5,986 nt of DNA from an uncultured Pedobacter sp. (lineage in GTDB: Bacteria; Bacteroidota; Bacteroidia; Sphingobacteriales; Sphingobacteriaceae). The position numbers and the translations under genes are program-made. Below the pieces are notes generated by a model. That model worked only from the letters and a program-made list of their open reading frames with translations, did not search any database and was not told the origin of the DNA. The DNA lies in NCBI GenBank assembly GCA_946478755.1, contig CAMLDJ010000323.1, forward strand, positions 1-5,986, in the 5' to 3' direction. Positions 1-5,986 of the stretch are shown in pieces (the stretch's first letter is position 1; the number at the start of each line of letters is the position of its first letter).

Positions 1-1070
1 GCGTCGACTACGCACGTGAACAAGTTGCCAAACTGATTGGCTGCACTGAAAAAGAGATCATTTTTACTTCGGGCGCCACAGAAGCTGACAACCTAGGCAT
101 CAAAGGTGTATTTGAAATGTATCAGGAAAAAGGCAATCACATTATTACTGCTACTACTGAGCATAAAGCTGTTTTAGATACCTGCAAGCACTTAGAGAAA
201 CTTGGTGCAAAAGTGACTTATCTGACAGTGAAGGAAGATGGATTAATTGATCTTCAGGAGCTTGAGGCTGCCATGACAGAACAAACTATCCTGGTGACCA
301 TCATGTATGGTAATAACGAAATTGGTGTGATTCAGCCAATTAAAGAAATAGCTGCCATTGCACATAAATCCGGCGCATTATTTATGACAGATGCTACACA
401 GGCTGTAGGTAAAATACCTGTAGATGTAAATGCAGACGGAATAGACCTGATGGCCTTTTCCGCGCATAAAATGTATGGCCCTAAAGGAGTTGGTGTATTA
501 TATGTACGTCGTAAAAACCCAAGGGTTAAAGTGACGGCACAAATGGACGGTGGTGGTCATGAGCGCGGCATGCGTTCAGGAACGCTAAACGTACCAGGTA
601 TCGTTGGTTTAGGTAAAGCCTGCGAACTGTGCCGCCTGGAAATGGACGAAGAAGCAAAACGCCTGTCGGCCTTAAGAGATAAACTGGAAAGCGCGTTGAG
701 CGAACTGGAGGAAAGCTATGTAAACGGAAATGTGGAACACCGTTTACCACATGTGGCGAACATTTCTTTCAAATATGTTGAGGGCGAAGGTTTAATGATG
801 GCTATGAAAGATTTAGCGGTATCATCAGGTTCTGCCTGTACATCTGCGTCATTGGAGCCTTCTTATGTATTAAAAAGCCTGGGTTTATCGGATGATCTTG
901 CACACTCTTCGATCCGCTATGGACTAGGTCGTTTCACTACAGAAGAAGAAGTTGACTATGCAATAGAAAATACCAGAAAAGCAGTAAATCACCTGAGAGA
1001 TCTTTCTCCGCTTTGGGAAATGTTTAAAGAAGGTGTGGATCTGAGTAAGATTGAGTGGGCAGAGCACTAA
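1..1070 (+). CDS. iscS: Cysteine desulfurase IscS, 5'-truncated by the window edge
   Basis: This is a pyridoxal-phosphate (PLP) enzyme that converts cysteine to alanine and hands the persulfide sulfur to IscU and other acceptors in the cytoplasm. The frame is open from position 3, upstream of the first ATG at 117, and reads [13 protein letters not shown] then [10 protein letters not shown]. The gene therefore starts outside the window, and 117 is an internal Met. The 355 codons present correspond to about residue 50 to the end of the 404-aa E. coli protein. Visible landmarks are the TEHKAV histidine (162-164), the PLP-binding Asp and Gln of TDATQAVGK (390-392, 399-401), the Schiff-base lysine in [10 protein letters not shown] (468-470), and the sulfur-carrying cysteine in [17 protein letters not shown] (837-839). 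The C-terminus, SPLWEM to EWAEH, is the conserved IscS tail that docks IscU. This marks it as IscS rather than SufS or NifS. It is the first visible gene of the iscSUA operon. Confidence 0.97.
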   Translation, partial: VDYAREQVAKLIGCTEKEIIFTSGATEADNLGIKGVFEMYQEKGNHIITATTEHKAVLDTCKHLEKLGAKVTYLTVKEDGLIDLQELEAAMTEQTILVTIMYGNNEIGVIQPIKEIAAIAHKSGALFMTDATQAVGKIPVDVNADGIDLMAFSAHKMYGPKGVGVLYVRRKNPRVKVTAQMDGGGHERGMRSGTLNVPGIVGLGKACELCRLEMDEEAKRLSALRDKLESALSELEESYVNGNVEHRLPHVANISFKYVEGEGLMMAMKDLAVSSGSACTSASLEPSYVLKSLGLSDDLAHSSIRYGLGRFTTEEEVDYAIENTRKAVNHLRDLSPLWEMFKEGVDLSKIEWAEH

Positions 1071-1097
1071 TTCGTTAAAAAGGAACATGGAATAACA

Positions 1098-1120
1098 GAT
1101 CGTAGTAATTAACTACGATC
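1098..1120. promoter_or_regulatory. Perfect 9-bp hairpin in the iscS-iscU spacer
   Basis: GATCGTAGT at 1098-1106 is matched exactly by its reverse complement ACTACGATC at 1112-1120, with a 5-nt loop AATTA. It sits in the 68-bp gap between the iscS stop and the iscU start, ending 18 nt before the iscU ATG. No T-run follows (the next bases are ATAAATCAAA), so it is not an intrinsic terminator. It could be an mRNA processing or stability element that sets the IscU:IscS ratio, or a protein-binding palindrome. The palindrome is seen; the role is inferred. Confidence 0.55.
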
Positions 1121-1138
1121 ATAAATCAAAAAAACAAG

Positions 1139-1552
1139 ATGGCATATTCAGAAAAAGTAATAGAACACTACACCAACCCAAGAAACGTTGGTACTTTAAA
1201 TAAAGACAGCAAATCAGTAGGTACTGGTCTTGTTGGCGCCCCGGAGTGCGGCGACGTGATGCGCTTACAGATTGAAGTTGATGAAAACAATGTCATTACT
1301 GATGCTAAATTTAAAACTTTTGGCTGTGGATCGGCAATTGCATCCTCTTCCTTAGCTACGGAATGGTTGAAAGGTAAAAGTATTGATGAGGCCTTAACCA
1401 TAGACAACATGGACATTGTGGAAGAACTGGCTTTACCACCGGTAAAAATTCACTGTTCCGTTCTGGCTGAAGACGCCATTAAATCTGCGATCAATGATTA
1501 TCGTGTGAAAAATGGCCTGGCACCGTTTGAACTGGCTAAATCGCATCACTAG
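1139..1552 (+). CDS. iscU: Iron-sulfur cluster assembly scaffold IscU
   Basis: This is the scaffold on which IscS-derived sulfur and iron form a transient [2Fe-2S] cluster before transfer to apo-proteins. The 137-aa product has the cluster ligands at the same numbering as E. coli IscU: Cys37 and Asp39 in GAPECGDVM, Cys63 in FGCGSAIASSS, and His105-Cys106 in KIHCSVLAEDAI. The LPPVK motif (residues 99-103), recognised by the Hsp70 chaperone HscA in characterised systems, is intact. The protein is slightly longer than the 128-aa E. coli homologue because of a short C-terminal tail (GLAPFELAKSHH). It starts at an ATG after an A-rich leader with no Shine-Dalgarno, usual for Bacteroidota. It lies 68 bp after iscS and 121 bp before iscA, presumably co-transcribed. 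It is the IscU type, not SufU, since it lacks the SufU insertion and aligns without gaps to the ISC form. Confidence 0.97.
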   Translation: MAYSEKVIEHYTNPRNVGTLNKDSKSVGTGLVGAPECGDVMRLQIEVDENNVITDAKFKTFGCGSAIASSSLATEWLKGKSIDEALTIDNMDIVEELALPPVKIHCSVLAEDAIKSAINDYRVKNGLAPFELAKSHH

Positions 1553-1555
1553 TTT

Positions 1556-1668
1556 TAGCTATTAGTAGTTAGTATTTAGAAAGCATAGAGGTGATAGGCA
1601 TTCTGTTTTAAACACATCCTATCTAAATACTAAGTACTTATTACTAAATACTTATTACTAAAATACTA
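1556..1668. repeat. Heptad repeat array in two opposed blocks (inverted-repeat element)
   Basis: The iscU-iscA spacer is built from degenerate 7-bp units. On the left, TAGCTAT, TAGTAGT, TAGTATT and TAGAAAG follow in register (1556-1583). On the right the same unit appears as its reverse complement: AATACTA, AGTACTT, ATTACTA, AATACTT, ATTACTA (1626-1660), then AAATACTA with one extra base (1661-1668). The blocks form a perfect 12-bp inverted repeat, TTAGTATTTAGA (1569-1580) with TCTAAATACTAA (1622-1633). Four further pairs follow after one mismatch. The 41-nt interior holds another 6-bp pair, GATAGG (1593-1598) with CCTATC (1618-1623), which overlaps the right arm by two bases and so competes with it. 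No coding potential is evident. It could be a REP-like or MITE-like intergenic element; I cannot identify a named family. Confidence 0.75.
1635..1662. repeat. Exact 14-bp tandem direct repeat, two copies
   Basis: The 14-mer TACTTATTACTAAA occurs at 1635-1648 and again, without a gap or mismatch, at 1649-1662. Each copy is two heptads of the larger array, so it probably arose by slippage or unequal exchange within it. It ends 11 bp before the iscA start and so forms most of the iscA leader. Confidence 0.85.
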
Positions 1669-1673
1669 CTACA

Positions 1674-2000
1674 ATGATCACAATCACTGATAAAGCAAAA
1701 GGCAAAATCGACCAGTTAATGGAAGAGTCTCAAATGGATACCACCTATTTTTTGCGGGTATCTGTTAAAGGAGGGGGATGTTCAGGATTATCATACAACC
1801 TGGACTTTGACAATGAGGAAAAGTCCGGCGATCAGTTTTTTGAAGACAAGGGCATCAAAATTGCGCTGGACATGAAATCCTTTTTGTACCTGGCGGGAAC
1901 TGAACTTGATTTCTCTGATGGTTTAAATGGCAAAGGATTTAACTTTAACAATCCGAATGCAAGCCGTTCCTGTGGTTGCGGCGAAAGCTTTTCTGTTTAA
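1674..2000 (+). CDS. iscA: A-type iron-sulfur carrier protein IscA (HesB/IscA family)
   Basis: This is a small A-type carrier that binds iron or an Fe-S cluster and passes it to apo-proteins, acting after IscU in the cytoplasm. The 108-aa product is full length for the family (E. coli IscA is 107 aa). The three invariant cysteines are present: Cys36 in VKGGGCSGLSYNLDF, and Cys100 and Cys102 in the C-terminal SCGCGESFSV. The fold signature, including FLYLAGTELDFSDGLNGKGF (residues 70-89), is intact. The ATG at 1674 gives ITITDKAKGKI, the expected first strand and helix. There is no Shine-Dalgarno; the leader is the heptad repeat array. It is the last gene of the visible isc operon, with a terminator 20 bp after its stop. 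The symbol is assigned by operon context. ErpA and SufA share the same motif, but the iscS-iscU neighbours favour IscA. Confidence 0.93.
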   Translation: MITITDKAKGKIDQLMEESQMDTTYFLRVSVKGGGCSGLSYNLDFDNEEKSGDQFFEDKGIKIALDMKSFLYLAGTELDFSDGLNGKGFNFNNPNASRSCGCGESFSV

Positions 2001-2011
2001 GATACAATTAA

Positions 2012-2019
2012 TATATTTG
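2012..2019 (+). promoter_or_regulatory. Candidate Bacteroidota -7 promoter element upstream of the acyl-CoA ligase gene
   Basis: TATATTTG matches the Bacteroidota primary sigma factor -7 consensus TAnnTTTG exactly. TTTT at 1989-1992, 19 nt upstream, is a 3-of-4 match to the -33 box TTTG. Initiation would fall around 2023-2026, inside the left arm of the isc terminator, so that hairpin would become part of the ligase leader. This is consensus matching in A/T-rich DNA, hence moderate confidence. Confidence 0.4.
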
Positions 2020-2020
2020 C

Positions 2021-2058
2021 ATAGGCCGGTACAGTCAGATCTGTACCGGCCTATTTTT
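2021..2058 (+). terminator. Intrinsic terminator of the isc operon
   Basis: A perfect 14-bp stem, ATAGGCCGGTACAG (2021-2034) with CTGTACCGGCCTAT (2041-2054), encloses the 6-nt loop TCAGAT. A T-run at 2054-2058 follows directly. The GC-rich core GGCCGGTAC makes it very stable. It starts 20 bp after the iscA stop and ends two bases before the downstream ATG at 2061, so it also abuts the next gene's leader. Confidence 0.92.
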
Positions 2059-2060
2059 AT

Positions 2061-3995
2061 ATGCAACCAAGCCTTTCCAACATGGAACTATTTAACGAGC
2101 AATCTACTGTCCCTTCCTTATTAAGGAATGTCGTAGCAAACATTCACGCCCCTGAAGAAACATTCCTCATTCACAAAAAAGATACGGAATGGCAAGAAAT
2201 CTCTTATCAGCATACCCTGAATTGCGCAGATGCAGTAGCTTCATTCTTTTTGTCAAAAGGCATAAATAAAGGTGATAGAATGGGGCTGATGATAGAGAAT
2301 TCTCCCGAGTATGTTTATTATGACCAGGGGATCCAGCAAATTGGTGCGATCAATGTTTCCATTTATCCAACACTCTCAGAACATGAGGTCACCTATATTT
2401 TAAATGATTCAGGTATGCGTGCCATTCTGATCGGCAATACCTTTCTTTATAAAAAAATATTAAAAATAGCGGCCAACTGCAGATGCCTCGACTACATTAT
2501 ACCAGCCTTCCCTGAATACCAGAAGATAACTATTCCGGAGGGTTTGAAAGCAGCGATCATAAGTTTTGATGAAATCCTCCAGGGATCTGGAAAAACGACA
2601 GCAGCAGAACTGACTCAGCTATCGGCCATACGCAGTGCCATACGTCCGGCCGATATCTCTTCGTTAATCTATACTTCCGGTACTACAGGAACCCCGAAAG
2701 GGGTCATGCTCTCTCACAGCAACTTTGTCGAGAATGTAAAGGTTTGCCTCCAACAGATTCCTGTTATCAATGAGACGGAGACCTTCCTTTCCTTTCTGCC
2801 GCTTTCGCATGTGTTTGAACGTACGGCAACGTATCATGTGTGCTGCGCACAGGGTTGTAAAATAGCCTTCGCACAGAGCCTGGAAATGCTGGCTAAAAAT
2901 ATGGCAGAGATCAAGCCAACGGTCATGAACTGCGTACCACGGTTACTGGAAAAGATCCACGACAAGGCCATCAAAAGCGGTACTTCTGGTGGAGGTTTGA
3001 AATCAAAAATATTTCTATGGGCCCTCGAAGCCGGACAGGACTACCGGCGACAGAAAGAAACTGGTAAGACCCCCGGGATCATCCGCAGTGCAAAGAAATC
3101 CCTGGCCGAGAAGCTGGTATTCAGCAAGATCAAAGAGAAAACAGGGGGTCGCTTAAAGTTCATGATCTCAGGTGGGGCTGCGCTGCCTAAAAATGTAGGT
3201 GAGTTTTTCGGAAACCTGGGAATCAAAATACTCGAAGGGTTCGGACTGACAGAAACCTCTCCGGTAATGGCCGTAACCGAATTTCACAGGCAGGTCTATG
3301 GCACCGTGGGAAGGGTCATTCCGGGTATTGAAGTTGGCATTCAGGATGTGGAATCCAAACAGATCATCAGCATTCAAACCCACGAGTCCTTTCAGGAAGA
3401 TTTTGAATGTGCTGAAGGAGAGATTATTATAAGAGGACACTGTGTGATGCAGGGATACTTTAACAAACCTGCAGAAACCGCTGAGGCGATCGACAAGGAC
3501 GATTGGTTCCACACCGGTGATATCGGGCGCTTTTTTAAAGGCAACCTTCAGATCACTGACCGGTTGAAAAATATGATCGTAAACGCATATGGCAAAAATA
3601 TCTATCCTACCCCGGTGGAGAACGTTTATATGAAAAGCCTGAAAATTGATCAGCTCTTTTTAATTGGCGATAAGCGGGAATACCTCACGGCGATTGTCAT
3701 ACCCAATAAGGAAAACCTGCAGGAAGCTTTTGCTTTGCCGGAAAGCTTCTTTCAGGAAGCTGAAGTATTTATAAATGAAAAAGAGATCGTCGACTGGATT
3801 GGACAGGATCTCAAGAAGCTTTCAGGAGAGCTGGCCAAGTTTGAGCGCATCAAAAACTTTAAAGTAAAGCGGAGCCCCTTTAGTATTGAGGAAGGGGAAA
3901 TAACGCCTACCATGAAGGCAAAAAGGAAAGTTATTGAGGCAAAATATGCCAGGATCATTAACGAAATGTATGCCGGGGCTGTTGAGGCAGATTAA
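2061..3995 (+). CDS. Long-chain fatty-acid--CoA ligase (AMP-forming)
   Basis: This enzyme activates fatty acids to acyl-CoA through an acyl-adenylate, feeding lipid synthesis or beta-oxidation, probably at the inner face of the membrane. The 644-aa product has the ANL-superfamily motifs in order: phosphate loop YTSGTTGTPKG (204-214), LPLSHVFERT (246-255), GGAALPKNVGEFF (371-383), GFGLTETSP (393-401), WFHTGDIG with the ribose-binding Asp (482-489), hinge region ITDRLKNMIVN (498-508), GKNIYPTPVEN (511-521), and the C-terminal TPTMKAKRK with the adenylation lysine at 619. Overall it resembles the long FadD15/Faa class (COG1022) rather than short-chain Acs. Chain-length preference cannot be read from the sequence. 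The start is uncertain: ATG 2061 lies two bases past a terminator T-run, and an in-frame ATG at 2082 would give 637 aa (MELFNEQ). It is probably a monocistronic unit, with no functional link to the isc genes. Confidence 0.93.
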   Translation: MQPSLSNMELFNEQSTVPSLLRNVVANIHAPEETFLIHKKDTEWQEISYQHTLNCADAVASFFLSKGINKGDRMGLMIENSPEYVYYDQGIQQIGAINVSIYPTLSEHEVTYILNDSGMRAILIGNTFLYKKILKIAANCRCLDYIIPAFPEYQKITIPEGLKAAIISFDEILQGSGKTTAAELTQLSAIRSAIRPADISSLIYTSGTTGTPKGVMLSHSNFVENVKVCLQQIPVINETETFLSFLPLSHVFERTATYHVCCAQGCKIAFAQSLEMLAKNMAEIKPTVMNCVPRLLEKIHDKAIKSGTSGGGLKSKIFLWALEAGQDYRRQKETGKTPGIIRSAKKSLAEKLVFSKIKEKTGGRLKFMISGGAALPKNVGEFFGNLGIKILEGFGLTETSPVMAVTEFHRQVYGTVGRVIPGIEVGIQDVESKQIISIQTHESFQEDFECAEGEIIIRGHCVMQGYFNKPAETAEAIDKDDWFHTGDIGRFFKGNLQITDRLKNMIVNAYGKNIYPTPVENVYMKSLKIDQLFLIGDKREYLTAIVIPNKENLQEAFALPESFFQEAEVFINEKEIVDWIGQDLKKLSGELAKFERIKNFKVKRSPFSIEEGEITPTMKAKRKVIEAKYARIINEMYAGAVEAD

Positions 3996-4055
3996 AATCG
4001 GGAAAATATTTTATGTTTCTTATTCCAATCGGCATAAAGAACTAAGGTAAATCCC

Positions 4056-4063
4056 TATTTTTG
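4056..4063 (+). promoter_or_regulatory. Candidate -7 promoter element for lysS
   Basis: TATTTTTG matches the Bacteroidota -7 consensus TAnnTTTG exactly and lies in the 129-bp spacer between the ligase stop and the lysS start. Initiation would be near 4067-4070, giving a leader of roughly 55-60 nt. No good -33 TTTG is visible at 19-21 nt upstream. I see no clear intrinsic terminator after the ligase gene in this spacer, so read-through into lysS is possible. Confidence 0.4.
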
Positions 4064-4124
4064 CCTAATTTTAAATTAATATACCAATCAGTGATCAGAC
4101 CCGAGGGCCAGATACAATAAATAT

Positions 4125-5846
4125 ATGAGTACAGGACTATCAGAATTAGAACTATTACGCCGTAATTCGCTAACCCAATTGCGTGAACTTGGCATCAATC
4201 CCTACCCTGCCGAAGCATTTGAGATCAATGCCAATGCAGCAGATATATCAGCGAACTACGAACGGGATAAAACTGCTTATAAGAACATCAGTATAGCAGG
4301 CAGGATCATGAGCCGCCGGATTATGGGTAGTGCTTCTTTTGTTGAACTACAGGACTCAACAGGCAGGATACAGGTATACCTGAAAAGAGATGATCTTTGT
4401 CCGGATGAAGATAAGACCTTGTACAATACGGTATTCAAAAAACTGATGGACCTGGGCGACTTTATCGGCGTTAAAGGCTATGTGTTTACCACGCACACCG
4501 GAGAGATCTCTATACATGTTACAGAACTGACTTTGCTGTCCAAATCCTTGAAGCCTTTGCCCATTGTAAAACGCGATGAAGAAGGGAATATTTATGATGG
4601 CTTCACCGATCCGGAAATGCGTTACAGACAACGTTACGTAGATCTTACGGTAAACCCTGATTTCAAGCAGATCTTCATCAACCGTTCTAAGGTGATCAAT
4701 ACCATGCGTAATTATTTCGATAACCAGGGGTGGATGGAGGTGGAAACACCGATTCTTCAGGCTATCCATGGTGGCGCTGCTGCAAGGCCTTTCGCTACGC
4801 ATCACAATACACTGGACATGCCCCTTTACCTGCGTATAGCAAATGAATTGTACTTGAAAAGACTGATTGTTGCAGGCTTTGACGGTGTTTACGAGTTCGG
4901 AAAAATGTTCAGAAATGAAGGAATGGACCGGACGCACAACCCTGAATATACTGCCATGGAAATCTATGTGGCGTATAAAGACTATGTCTGGATGATGGGA
5001 ATGGTGGAAGAATGTCTGGAAAAAGTAGCCCTGGCTATTCATGGAACAGCAGTAGTAAAAGTTGGCGAGTATGAGATCAACTTTGAAGGTCCCTACGAAA
5101 AACTAACCATGTACGAATCTATACAGAAATACACGGGTGTTGATGTGTCAAATATGACCGAGGAAGCGCTTATACAGACCTGTAAAAGCCTGAACATTGA
5201 AATTGATGCCAGCATGGGCAGGGGAAAGCTGATTGATGAACTTTTCAGCGAGAAGGTAGAAGCCAACCTGATCCAGCCAACATACATTACCGACTACCCG
5301 CTTGAAATGACCCCTCTTGCTAAAAAACACAGAAGCAAAGAAGGTCTTGTAGAAAGATTCGAGCTGTTTGTAATGGGTAAAGAAATTGGCAATGCTTATT
5401 CAGAGTTAAATGACCCAATTGATCAGCGTGAGCGCTTTGAAGACCAGCTAAAATTAGCAGACAGGGGTGATGATGAAGCGATGGCTATGGATGATGACTT
5501 TGTCCGTGCCCTGGAATATGGTATGCCTCCAACTTCGGGGTTAGGAATCGGGATTGACCGTTTGGTCATGCTGATGACAAATCAGTCGACCATACAGGAA
5601 GTACTGTTCTTCCCTCAAATGAGACCAGAGAAAAAAGTCAAGGTAACTACCGATGATGATTTCGTAAATGCAGGTATTCCGGCCGAGTGGGTTCAGGTGA
5701 TCAGAAAAATGAACATCAACAGCATAGAAGAGCTGAAAGCTGCAAATCCGAACAAAGTTTTCAATGACCTGGGGGGTATGCGTAAAAAACTTAAACTGGA
5801 GTTAACCATGCCTTCAAAAGAAGACGTTACCGCCTGGTTTTCTTAA
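4125..5846 (+). CDS. lysS: Lysyl-tRNA synthetase, class II
   Basis: This enzyme charges tRNA-Lys with lysine in the cytoplasm. The 573-aa product begins with the N-terminal helix and LGINPYP (residues 22-28), then the OB-fold anticodon-binding domain (about 56-140: [26 protein letters not shown]). The YRQRYVDL linker (167-174) leads into the class II core. Motif 1 ends at [10 protein letters not shown] (202-211). Motif 2 is [20 protein letters not shown] (262-281), with the ATP-binding Arg263. Motif 3 is [13 protein letters not shown] (471-483), with Arg479. The catalytic part is intact and matches bacterial LysRS. After FFPQMRPE (495-502), where E. coli-type enzymes (about 505 aa) stop, about 70 extra residues follow and end in [16 protein letters not shown] short insertion, [13 protein letters not shown] (148-160), precedes the linker. 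I recall both traits from Bacteroidota LysRS. ATG 4125 is the only sensible start; there is no Shine-Dalgarno. Its terminator follows 20 bp downstream. Confidence 0.97.
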   Translation: MSTGLSELELLRRNSLTQLRELGINPYPAEAFEINANAADISANYERDKTAYKNISIAGRIMSRRIMGSASFVELQDSTGRIQVYLKRDDLCPDEDKTLYNTVFKKLMDLGDFIGVKGYVFTTHTGEISIHVTELTLLSKSLKPLPIVKRDEEGNIYDGFTDPEMRYRQRYVDLTVNPDFKQIFINRSKVINTMRNYFDNQGWMEVETPILQAIHGGAAARPFATHHNTLDMPLYLRIANELYLKRLIVAGFDGVYEFGKMFRNEGMDRTHNPEYTAMEIYVAYKDYVWMMGMVEECLEKVALAIHGTAVVKVGEYEINFEGPYEKLTMYESIQKYTGVDVSNMTEEALIQTCKSLNIEIDASMGRGKLIDELFSEKVEANLIQPTYITDYPLEMTPLAKKHRSKEGLVERFELFVMGKEIGNAYSELNDPIDQRERFEDQLKLADRGDDEAMAMDDDFVRALEYGMPPTSGLGIGIDRLVMLMTNQSTIQEVLFFPQMRPEKKVKVTTDDDFVNAGIPAEWVQVIRKMNINSIEELKAANPNKVFNDLGGMRKKLKLELTMPSKEDVTAWFS

Positions 5847-5866
5847 CATACAGATAACAAAAGCTT

Positions 5867-5908
5867 AAAGGCCTGCTGCAAAAACTGTAGCAGGCCTTTC
5901 TTATTTTT
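5867..5908 (+). terminator. Intrinsic terminator of lysS
   Basis: AAAGGCCTGCTGCA (5867-5880) pairs with TGTAGCAGGCCTTT (5886-5899) over 14 positions, with one G-U wobble and a 5-nt loop AAAAC. A T-rich tail (5897-5908, broken by C5900 and A5903) follows. It begins 20 bp after the lysS stop. Three A-U pairs at the stem base and A-rich upstream flanking DNA mean it might also act weakly on the opposite strand. Confidence 0.9.
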
Positions 5909-5926
5909 ACACCTATATAAATTGAA

Positions 5927-5986
5927 ATGATTATGAACAGTTCAAGTCTAGAGATCACAGAGAAAGAATACTGTATAAAACTAAGC
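5927..5986 (+). CDS. Start of an unidentified gene, cut by the right window edge
   Basis: An ATG at 5927 opens a frame that stays open for all 20 remaining codons (MIMNSSSLEITEKEYCIKLS). A second in-frame ATG at 5933 is an equally possible start. It begins 28 bp after the lysS terminator stem. The leader is A/T-rich with no Shine-Dalgarno, like the other starts here. The fragment is hydrophilic, with no signal peptide or membrane segment. Too little is present to name a family, and a chance open frame of this length cannot be excluded. Confidence 0.4.
   Translation, partial: MIMNSSSLEITEKEYCIKLS

Noticed and set aside
117..119. ATG at 117 as the iscS start
   Set aside because: The frame is open upstream to the window edge and encodes conserved IscS sequence ([20 protein letters not shown]), so this Met is internal.
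526..750. Minus-strand frame inside iscS, and similar minus-strand frames within iscU, the ligase gene and lysS
   Set aside because: All sit opposite well-conserved coding sequence, lack a plausible start context and have compositionally odd translations; treated as shadows.
1556..1668. CRISPR array interpretation of the heptad repeats
   Set aside because: The repeats are 7 bp, contiguous and inverted between halves, with no spacers of uniform length and no cas genes.
1553..1673. Insertion sequence or MITE with target-site duplication
   Set aside because: There is no transposase, and I could not find a convincing direct duplication flanking the inverted arms; left as a generic repeat element.
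2001..2019. Similarity between GATACAATTAATATAT here and GATACAATAAATATAT before lysS (4111-4126)
   Set aside because: Both are A/T-rich and sit at different distances from their start codons; the match is short and plausible by chance.
1927..2124. 65-codon + strand frame spanning the iscA end and the ligase start
   Set aside because: It overlaps iscA in another frame, runs through the terminator hairpin and continues into the ligase gene; it has no family resemblance.
3996..4055. Possible terminator for the ligase gene (AAAATATTTT and repeated AATCGG)
   Set aside because: The palindrome is pure A/T and only 10 bp with no loop, and the AATCGG copies are direct, not inverted, so neither forms a credible terminator stem.
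4356..5042. 228-codon open frame on the minus strand inside lysS
   Set aside because: It lies wholly opposite the conserved LysRS core. Its translation is rich in His, Phe and Ile with no recognisable domain, which is what the reverse of a conserved gene gives.

Overview
The window looks like ordinary chromosomal DNA from a member of the Bacteroidota, most likely the Sphingobacteriaceae (Pedobacter-like). The assignment rests on several weak signals taken together. None of the gene starts has a convincing Shine-Dalgarno sequence. The leaders are A/T-rich. Two intergenic sites match the Bacteroidota -7 promoter element TAnnTTTG. The lysyl-tRNA synthetase has the long C-terminal extension I recall from this phylum. 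GC content is moderate by eye, and all genes lie on the + strand. The genus is an inference, not something the sequence proves.

Layout. Positions 1-1070 hold the last 355 codons of cysteine desulfurase iscS, cut by the left edge. It is followed by the scaffold gene iscU (1139-1552) and the A-type carrier gene iscA (1674-2000). These three form a short iron-sulfur cluster (ISC) operon, closed by a strong intrinsic terminator at 2021-2058. IscS takes sulfur from cysteine, IscU is where the [2Fe-2S] cluster is built, and IscA helps pass clusters or iron to targets. No hscB, hscA or fdx lies between iscA and the terminator. The iscS-iscU spacer carries a perfect 9-bp hairpin. The iscU-iscA spacer is almost entirely a degenerate 7-bp repeat array in two opposed blocks.

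Positions 2061-3995 encode an AMP-forming long-chain acyl-CoA ligase with all core adenylation motifs. Its start codon lies two bases after the T-tract of the isc terminator, and a promoter-like -7 element lies just upstream of that terminator. A 129-bp spacer with another -7-like element precedes lysS (4125-5846), an intact class II lysyl-tRNA synthetase with its own terminator at 5867-5908. A new reading frame opens at 5927 and runs off the right edge after 20 codons.

The ISC genes work together. The acyl-CoA ligase and lysS appear to be independent transcription units placed beside them. I see no mobile element gene, CRISPR array, toxin-antitoxin pair, defence system or RNA gene. The most unusual structures are non-coding: the heptad inverted-repeat cluster between iscU and iscA, and the overlap of terminator, promoter and leader between iscA and the acyl-CoA ligase. 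I do not think the coding content contains an undescribed system.
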